A DNA stretch of 64,000 bases, taken from Cryphonectria parasitica EP155 (taxonomy: Eukaryota > Ascomycota > Sordariomycetes > Diaporthales > Cryphonectriaceae). The stretch lies in assembly GCF_011745365.1 (NCBI RefSeq), contig NW_024468914.1, forward strand, positions 580,001 to 644,000. The letters are read 5' to 3'. The stretch's first letter is position 1, and each line of letters opens with the position of its first letter. The position numbers were made by a program, and so were the translations under genes. Below are positions 56,386 through 64,000 of the stretch, one piece after another. Under the pieces are notes generated by a model. The model was given only the letters and a program-made list of their open reading frames with translations. It was not told where the DNA came from and searched no databases.

Positions 56386-57538
56386 GCTGGGCGAGGGGAT
56401 TATTTGCCGAGGGATGAGACAAGACAGATAGATATGTGTGTAAGGTAAGGTCAGGTCAACTTTAGGTCAGGTCTATGTGTGGCTGGGCTAGCTGTAAATC
56501 AGTCAAGTAAGTTCGTTACGAGAGGGCCGTCTCACTTCTTAATATACTTGATCTTTTTTCCATGACTGAGTCGAGAACTTGATCAAAGCTTCCATCATCC
56601 GGGCTCTTGATCACATTATCCGTTGGCGTCATCTGCCCCCACGGCTTGTTCAGTGTCGTGGCTCGTCGCTCATGCGAACAATTGCCATGGCGACGGTCTC
56701 ACAGCTCCCCGAAGCGGAGAGGCGGGACCCATCACATCCAGCAAGCTGCCAATGGCCGGAGAGGTGAAGCAGGCTGCGGCGGTGGTCTCGAGTGGTTGCG
56801 TGATATGCAGGGACATCGCGCGATGGCGCAATGCCGCCTCAATCGCAGGTCGGCGCCGGATGTCGCTCAGATTCCCGCAAGTGGGCGTATTTGTGATCTT
56901 GTATTAGTAATGCTGAGTGGCATTGAATATGGATTCACGTACACAGCAATTGAAGTTTGTTTGTAAGATAAAGACTGTCCAGTCAGCCTTTAGTACTTGG
57001 TAGTTGAGCGTGGAGTTGGTTGGAAAGTTACTGGGATGACAAGATCGTTTCCAGTGGTTGCGTCCGCTATCTTTACTAACCTGGGCATTTCCGTAGATCA
57101 GTCAACTGCTCAAGTCCTGCACACATTGGATAAAGCACGTATAAAAGACCTTGGGTAGGAAAACCACCCTCTTATTGCCAAAACCTGTCAATATGGGGAA
57201 ATGGAGTATGGAGTTTTCATTCTTTCATTCCGTGTTCAATTCCCTTGAGTTCCATTTCTACAACCTCTAGCTCGCCTGGTCATGGCTGTAGTGTCTTCTC
57301 CCCCTGCCCCCTGTATTGCAACGGTCCATGGCCCAAGCTCAACCCGTCACAACAAACACACACCTAAGAAGTACTCAACCCACCTCACCCGGACGCGACT
57401 AACCATCCCATATCTTCAACCACTCACTTGAAGGCCCACACAAAAGGCGAGCTACTAGTACGGCCACGAGGGATCTGCACGCGAGACCTTCGTCATCGTA
57501 ATCAATTGACCCACAGGGACAGGGCAAGTCTGGTCAAG
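56386..57538. promoter_or_regulatory. Divergent intergenic region (DUF1993 gene and EVE-domain gene)
   Basis: About 1.15 kb between two divergently transcribed genes; presumably holds both promoters. No coding region is supported. Confidence 0.4.
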
Positions 57539-58701
57539 ATGCCAAAGCGCAAGCTGTCGACACAGGCCGATGACGCTGCAGGGAACGCGCCGCCGCCGCG
57601 ACGCTCGACGCGTCAGAAGACCTCAGCGTCGACTGTGAAGAAAGACGGGGAGGTGGCTGTGCCATTACCTGCTGCGCCAAAGGCAAAGGCGAAGGCTCCG
57701 AAGGCGAAGACGTCAAGCAAACCGGCGCCAGCTGTGGCGGAGGGGGAGAAGCAGAAGGAGAAAGGGGAGGACTCGAAGGGAGCAAGCACGATCAAGACGG
57801 CCAAGAAGTCTGCCGTGCGTCAGTCCAAGGCCGCGACTGAAGGCGATGGCGAAGGGCAGGCAGACGAGGGCTCGGCGGAGGGGTCGGCAGCTGGTTGTCG
57901 GCAGTACTGGCTCATGAAGGCCGAACCCGAGACGCGGTACGAGAAGGGCAAGGATATCTCATTCTCCATTGATGACCTCGCGGCTAGGACGGAGCCTGAA
58001 CCTTGGGATGGTGCGTCCCTCCTTCTCCCGAGGCCACAAGCATGTGCTGGTGGTGATGTGTGTAATAGTGCGAACAGATGACGTTGTAGGCATCAGAAAT
58101 TACGTGGGTAGGTTCATCCAAGATCTTCAGAATGAGTGAGGCTGTTTTGGAAAGGGTGGACATTGGCTAATGATTGGACAGCGCGCAACAACCTGAGAGC
58201 GATGAAGAAGGGCGACCTTGCTTTCTTTTCACATTCTAACTGCAAAGAGCCGGGTATCGTTGGGACCATGGAGATCGTGCAGGAGCATTCCCCAGACCGT
58301 ACGTTTTCTCGCACCGTCCTAGAGACCAGACAAATGAAATATACCTGCTTTCTTCCTCCTCTCTTGCTTGCTCCATTCTCCTACGCCGCCCCCCTCCCCC
58401 GACTTGATCCTTGCTGATGACATCCTCAGTATCTGCACAAAACCCCAAGAACCCCTACTACGATCCCAAGTCTTCACCCTCCGACCCGAGGTGGAGCGTA
58501 GTGCACGTTAAGTTCGGCGCTAAATTCCGCGAGCCCATCAAATTGAAGGAGATGCGCGAGCTGGGTAAGCCGGGTGGGCCGCTGGAGAATATGCAGATGC
58601 TCAAGCAGTCACGGCTGAGTGTGAGCAGAGTGAGCGAGGAGGAGTGGAACTTCCTTGTGGCTCTGGCCGAGGAGAGAGGCAAGGCTACTAGCTCAAGCTG
58701 A
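57539..58701 (+). CDS. EVE-domain protein (thymocyte nuclear protein 1-like)
   Basis: Four exons (57539-58010, 58090-58107, 58182-58298, 58430-58701) close in phase 1 throughout to about 292 residues. The N-terminus is Lys/Ala/Pro-rich with basic patches (MPKRKL, RRSTRQK) and is probably a nuclear, disordered tail. The EVE domain starts at [12 protein letters not shown] and continues [54 protein letters not shown] and the C-terminal [20 protein letters not shown] domains are PUA/YTH-like folds that bind modified bases. An 18-bp exon encodes only GIRNYV and is easy to miss. It converges with UTP6, leaving 81 bp between stop codons. Confidence 0.88.
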
Positions 58702-58782
58702 CCTTGCCGTCTCGGATGAAATATGGCGGCACCTCTCTTGAGGTGTAGTGTATTAGATATCGAGAAGGCTGTCCAAGCCGTC

Positions 58783-60093
58783 TCATGTACGCTCGAGCTT
58801 CCGCCTTGTGTGTTCCAGCACCGTCCGCAGGCCGTCGTCCAGATCCTCCCTTGCGAGGACGGGATCGATCCATGCTGCCACCTTGGCAGCCAGTTTCGTC
58901 TTGTCCTCACTCGCCTCCATCTGTGTCTTAATCCTCGCTAGCACCTCGCGCAACGCTTTTGGGAAGTCGGCCGTCGCAGCGTCCACTCCGACAAGTGGCT
59001 GCCGAATCAGACAGCTGCAGGTCGAAGGATGCACGGGATAATCCTCCCTCATCGTATCCAGTACGTGGTTGATGATCACGGGCTGTGCTGAGACCGTTGT
59101 AAACTCGGAAAACATGTCGAAGAAGCCTTCGGCCGCCTCAGCGCTCCAGAAAGGCTGTTTTCTGGCGACATCAAAGATGGCCTTTGGTATGGCACCCTCG
59201 AGCGCGGGGCTCTTTTCGAGCTTCTTGATCGCCTCCTCCTCAAAGACCTTGCCTGCCTCTTTCGGCTTCGTGTTCTGTCCGCCCGACAGCGGGTCCGGGA
59301 GGAACACGTTCCTGTCTTCACCGTCACCAAACTCATCCTCGTCCTCATCCTCATCAAACATCATTACATCCCCCTCTTGTACTGCGTGCGCGGCCATCGA
59401 GCCCTCATGTCCCTTCTTGCCGGCTCCCTTGCTCTTTTTGTCCATCCTGGCCAGCCACTCCATCTCTACTCTCGCATACTCCACCCACAGCTCTTCTCCC
59501 GCAGTACAGAACCGACAGCCCCTCATGAACAGCCCCCGCGCGCCGTCGACATCCCCATCCGCGGCAGCTCTCCGTCCTGCCATAATCCACAGGCTCACAT
59601 CCATGGGGTGTAACCTCAGGGCACGCGTGACGATCTTGCGCCACCTCTTTGTAGCTTTCACACGGGCAGCGTAGTCAAGGTATTCTTTCCATAGGGCGAG
59701 GGAGCCCGGATGCCGGAACACGCCACGCTCGTAGATATTGAAGACGCGGGCGTTGGAGGCGTGGGATGTAGAGTGCTTGATCTTCTTGCGGACACAGCGT
59801 TTCTGTCGGAGGCGGTCCAGGGAGAGCTCCCAGGCGGCGTAGTCTTGGAAGTGGGAGGGGTTGCAGCGGGGACCGAGGACGAGATGCTCATGGGCCGTGC
59901 GTTTAGAGACTATCGTGCGTATTTCTTCCTATGACACGGAAGGAAGGGATTCAGTTAGCACACATTTTGTGATGGTCGTCCCTTGGAGGAGAGATGTGCT
60001 CACCTTCGAGAAGATCTCCTTCTCCTCGAACTCGCGCAGCTGTGGGACCGCTCGCTCGAGGTGGAAACGAGCCTTCTCCGCGACGTTGGCCAT
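58783..60093 (-). CDS. UTP6: U3 snoRNA-associated protein UTP6
   Basis: Exon 1 (60093-60004) MANVAEKARFHLERAVPQLR joins EFEEKEIFSK and, across a 75-bp intron (GTGAGC...CATAG), exon 2 (59928-58783); about 411 residues in total. The start matches UTP6 orthologues: coiled N-terminus, then EIRTIVSKRTAHEH and HFQDYAAWELSLDRLRQKR. HAT-type helical repeats follow (VFRHPGSLALWKEYLDYA, RALRLHPMDVSLWIMAGRRA, LFMRGCRFC). UTP6 belongs to the UTP-B subcomplex of the nucleolar small-subunit processome and is needed for 18S rRNA maturation. An acidic FDEDEDEDEFGDGED patch is typical of fungal forms. Intact. Confidence 0.92.
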
Positions 60094-61181
60094 GGTCGAT
60101 GAATGATTAGCCTAGGTACAGTTGTAGTTGGCTTGGAAGGCAGGTCGGAGTCGTTGCAAATTATGTAGGTATTGACTATTATAGCTTGAAGGCAGTCAGT
60201 CGTAAAAAATCGAATTGTCAAAGGTAGAAAAATCCAAGTCTATCTTTGAGACTTTTTAGTGGGGCCTCTTTAGTGGATGGGAGATCCCTGCGATATGGTC
60301 ATGCTGCCACACAGTATCATACATAGTAGGATACACATAGAAGTACTGTGCTGGAGCGGGACCTGTGGTTACGGTATGTCTCCACATCAAGATCAAATTC
60401 TAATTCGTGCGAGAGATTTGTCTGCCTGTTTCATGAAGATTTCTACGGAGAAAGTAAATGTATCTGAAGCATCATAACAACAAGGCTTGGGGTACGAGGT
60501 GGTTGGGAGCACGGTATGGCGGTCTCTTTTACAGTGCGTGTGTCAGCATGAAATGGTCGGGCTGGGGGCGACTACTGTACGCAGTACTGCACGTAACGAC
60601 TGACAACCCACTAAAAAAGGACGTCATACTGGGACCAACCCCTGCGGCGGGACGGTTTAAGGCTCTGCCCGATCTGCCGAGACGCGAAGAGAGCACCTGC
60701 GCCATACTATGTACTATGGTACTGCAGCACCCGCGTGCTGTATCTTGGTATGAATATACTACGATGCGCTAGAACATCGCGCTTTTGTACTGTCTAAGGC
60801 ACTGTAGCTGCCCTTGGCTCATCTCACCTCACCAACCAAAACAAACATCTGCAGGAACAAATTGGATTTGCTCTGCTCTGGGATGCCCGGCAGCTACGGA
60901 GCGACTAGGCAGATCCAACCTAATCCACGCCGATCCTGGAGCTGACTTCCGTCCTCTCTTTTTTTTCTTCTTCTTTCCCCTTCTCCCCTCCCTCGTCTTG
61001 ACCTTGACTACAACTGCAGACCATCATCACCCCACCTCGTCTTGCTCCCTCCGTCCCTTCCCCTCTCCTGTTACTTTCGACATCGACAGCGCCTCACACA
61101 AGAGCAGCTCGTCTGTCTCTGCCGCTCCTTCAAGAATAGCACCCCTCACTTGAATGTCTCCGCCATAGTTGGCCCATCTCG
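60094..61181. promoter_or_regulatory. Divergent promoter region UTP6 / CWH43
   Basis: About 1.1 kb between two start codons. A pyrimidine-rich tract at 60956-61000 (T and CTT runs) precedes the CWH43 start, as is common in fungal housekeeping promoters. A four-codon upstream ORF (ATG at 61154, TAG at 61166-61168) lies in the CWH43 leader. Confidence 0.5.
61154..61168 (+). promoter_or_regulatory. Short upstream ORF in the CWH43 leader
   Basis: ATG followed by three codons and TAG, 13 bp before the CWH43 start codon. It could lower translation, but transcript start is unknown, so it may not be in the mRNA. Confidence 0.35.
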
Positions 61182-64000
61182 ATGGCCGCGTCAAAGTACA
61201 AGGATAAGGACGGCGGCGTCTTGCTGAGCTTCAACGGCGTCTGGATTAGCTGGTTACACACCATCGTCGCGTACAGTATGTCTTACCATCCTCATGCGCT
61301 CTCAATTGTGCGCGCCTCGGTTTCTGACTGTCAGCCTGCTTCTATCTCTAGCCGCCTTCTTCAGCGCCCTCGTCGTCGGCGTCTCCCTCCACTACCACAA
61401 GATCGTCCAGAACGAGTGGTTCGGCTACCCACAAGAATGGTTCCCTTCCGTCTCTGCGACCATAGGCGACCGGTATCCCGAGCGGTCCTTCTTTCAGCTC
61501 TTCATCGCCATAACCTCAGGCCCCAGGTTCGCCCTCGTCGCGTTCTGGTATCTCCTGTCGCGTAAGCCGGGTACCAAGCTGCCCGGCTTTGTCGCGTTCT
61601 GGGGCCTGTTTCGGACCTTCACGTGCGGGGGCTGGACATATGTCACCTCCACTGATGACCACGACTGGCACGATATCTTCATGATCTCCTATCTGCTCGC
61701 CACCATTCCCTGGACCTTTGGCTGCATTGCTCTGAGCCCACCCAACCCGCAGGCAATCAAGTACCGAAAATATGTCTCTGGCGCCTTCTACGGCAGCATC
61801 ATCCCTCTGATCTACTTCTTTATACAGCACAAGGTCCACCGCGTCCCCGGAGGTGAGTTGTCCCCATGGAGCAAGGGAGAGAACCCTCCAAACCCCCCAC
61901 CCCCGAGTGGCTAACAGGTGCTGACGAGAGCCCCTCCCTAGCTTACACCACGTACGCCTTCTTCGAATGGTCCCTCGTCCTTCTCGACGTCGCTTTTGAC
62001 GCCGTCACCGCCCTTGATTTTGACTCATTCGAGGTGGTCATAAGGGATGTAAAGGGCATCAGCAAGGGGTATGTCAAATGGCTTCCGAAATAGACCTCCC
62101 ACGAAGTAAACATGAAGAAAAAGAGAAGAAGAAGAAACCTTGTCAATGCGGGCACATGTGTATGAGCAAGACAAGCAACAATAAAAGCAAAAGAAAACTA
62201 CTTGATGATGTTGGTTCTAAGAGTGTTCTGTCATCTAGTGCCACTTTCTCCTCCGTCTCCTCCGCTGAACTTGAGAAAGAGTAAGCTCAGCGACACGACA
62301 CTTCGCAAGCAGTCATCACATAGGCTAATTGCTTGGGCAGGAAGGAGAAAGCAACAGCAGGCGTCTTCGGACGACCGTTTGGCACGAACGAGGCCATCGA
62401 TATTGTGGCGGACATCTACCATGGCGTGAGTTGGGCGCATTCCAGTCTTCCCCAGGTCCACCGGGAGTCCCCACTGACAGCCCACAGTTCGTTTTCTGGT
62501 CCATCCTCACTAGCCTGGGTGTGTTGGTCTGGTGTAAGTTCCACTACTCACCCACCGTCCACATGGGCTGCATGGATCAGAGCCGCTGACCTGGTATCGC
62601 TACAGTCTTCCCATTATGGTATATGGGTATCTCGGGATTCGAGGCTGCCATCATGGGCACTATCTCGCCCTTCCTCCTGGGCATCTCGCCGTTGAGGACG
62701 CTGATCATACGGAACCTGCGGACAGTCCACCTGCTATCCCTTTCCGGTCTGCTCGCCTTCCTCGTTACTGATCCTGTTGCCCGTCTTGGTACCGTCACTT
62801 TTGCCGTCACTATGCAGTGTCTGGGTTGGTCGGCCACTTTCTACTCTGAATCTGTCCACGAAGGGCGACTCGAGTCCAAGATCCTCGCATTCCTCGTGGG
62901 TTTGCTCATGTCCACCATCGTCAAGTTCATGTGGTGGACCAATAACCCTATCTGGCCTATCATGCATGCTGCCAACGGAGGGTGGAACTTCACCGGTTTC
63001 GCACTGGCCATTCCTGCCGCTTTGAGATTCACGCGCCGCGGAGCCCTTAATACGGGCAACGCCGAATCGTTGAGGGACGGCTCCGTGCTGCTGGCCGCCT
63101 GTAGCATTGGTGGGCTAATGTTTGGTCTGCACTCCCTGCTCTCCGACACCAGCACCATGATTTTATGGGTTTGGGACGGCTATCCCATCCGTGGCCCGAC
63201 TGCAAATACGTCAGCCTGGTACACTATCTTTGCCATGACAGGAGGAATCCTCCTTGGACTCTTTCGGCCGCAGCTTGTCAGCTCTTACGGCTTCTATGGT
63301 ATCGGCTGCGTGGGTGCTGCGGTCCTGACCTACTTCCACCACTGGTTCGGCTACTTCGGGGCTCTCACAGCAGCCACCTTTCTCATGGCGGTATCATTTC
63401 CTATCATCAGCAATGCCTCCAAGAAAAGTCCCGCTTCGACGTTCGGAACGGGCTTCTTCATCTATAACATCATGCTGCTCTTTCACGTCTGGGTCGTTGC
63501 ATACGCTTTCGTCCCCGGCGGGCCGCTCGTCCGTGAACACACTGACTGGGTGATGATGACCACGTGGCTGCTCATCGGTGCTGGCGTGCTCGACATCAAC
63601 AACATCAAGAATAGCCGGCGCGCAGGAAAGCGGCCCGTCACGACCTCCGCTCCCAAGCCGCACAGGACCTACCACTTGGCTTCTCTTGGCGTGCTCAACC
63701 TGCTCTTCCTGGGCGCGGCATTCCTGCGCTTCCCTACCAACGATTATAAGCCTTATCACCCTGACGAGAACCTCATTACGGCAGGCATCTGGACGATCCA
63801 CTTCTCGCTGGACAACGACATGTGGTCGTCTGAGATTCGGATGCGTGACCTCATCAAGGAGATGGAGCTGGACGTCGTCGGTCTGCTGGAGAGTGACAAC
63901 CAGCGCATTATTATGGGCAACCGCGACACTACTCAATATCTTGCCGAGGATCTCGGCATGTACGTCGATTACGGCCCTGGTCCTAACAAGCACACTTGGG
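61182..64000 (+). CDS. CWH43: CWH43, GPI-anchor ceramide remodelling membrane protein (3' end beyond window)
   Basis: Six exons visible: 61182-61275, 61352-61852, 61942-62068, 62341-62425, 62488-62533 and 62606 to the window end. The N-terminal part is Frag1/DRAM-like with multiple helices (FFSALVVGVSLHYHKIVQN, FCIT-type loop, LVAFWYLLSRKPGTKLPGF). Exons 4-6 continue [28 protein letters not shown] and then many membrane helices of the PGAP2IP-like part. From about 63780, IWTIHFSLDNDMWSSEIRM and ELDVVGLLESDNQRI open the luminal endonuclease/exonuclease/phosphatase-like domain, cut by the window edge. Cwh43 replaces the lipid of GPI anchors with ceramide and affects cell-wall integrity. The exon 3-4 junction is the least certain; a further small exon in 62069-62340 is possible. 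Confidence 0.9.

Noticed and set aside
55699..56448. 249-residue plus-strand ORF with a hydrophobic start
   Set aside because: It overlaps the DUF1993 gene on the opposite strand, which matches a known family on both of its exons.
61154..61168. Upstream ORF as a coding gene
   Set aside because: Only four codons; listed as a possible leader element, not as a gene.

Overview
The window is filamentous-ascomycete (Pezizomycotina-type) nuclear DNA. Genes have short GT-AG introns (about 45-90 bp) that rejoin reading frames exactly. The right side carries single-copy eukaryotic housekeeping genes (UTP6, an EVE-domain protein, CWH43, a fungal GPCR). The left side has the heterokaryon-incompatibility (HET) and NLR-type genes typical of these fungi. 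No species can be named from the sequence alone.

Layout. From 1 to about 4.9 kb the DNA is transposon wreckage: fragments of a Tad-like LINE plus copies of a short element with 5-bp target duplications. From 4.9 to 50.9 kb lies an accessory block dominated by immune-receptor-like genes: (A) alpha/beta-hydrolase-NB-ARC-TPR, 4911-8168 (-); (B) a HET-like protein with C-terminal membrane segments, 10122-12835 (-); (C) a broken HET-NB-ARC-TPR gene, 16110-18542 (-); (D) a HET protein fused to about 18 copies of a 32-residue repeat, 22689-26380 (-); (E) a second broken HET-NB-ARC-TPR gene, 29656-31889 (+); (F) NACHT-WD40, 33040-37425 (+); (H) purine-nucleoside-phosphorylase-like domain-NACHT-ankyrin, 45497-50851 (-). 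Between them are a frameshifted small secreted protein, a truncated dynamin-like GTPase, a decayed OrsD-like gene, duplicated HET 5' ends, LINE remnants and a large membrane protein (41999-44365).

From about 51 kb to the end the DNA looks like ordinary core genome: a short-chain dehydrogenase, a cAMP-receptor-like GPCR, a DUF1993 protein, an EVE-domain protein, UTP6 and the 5' part of CWH43. Repeats are almost absent here.

How the genes relate. In fungi NLR and HET genes control non-self recognition and programmed cell death. Variable C-terminal repeats sense ligands, a central NTPase oligomerises, and an N-terminal domain (HET, hydrolase, PNP) acts as effector. Here four different repeat types (TPR, WD40, ankyrin and the 32-residue repeat of gene D) each form arrays of nearly identical units whose differences sit in a few codons. 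That suggests a locus generating receptor diversity. Three related genes or relics carry C-to-T nonsense changes, and several repeat arrays end next to the short mobile element. Exon phases given for the multi-exon genes were checked by arithmetic and close in frame, except at the two broken HET genes and the secreted-protein gene, where the mismatch equals one base.
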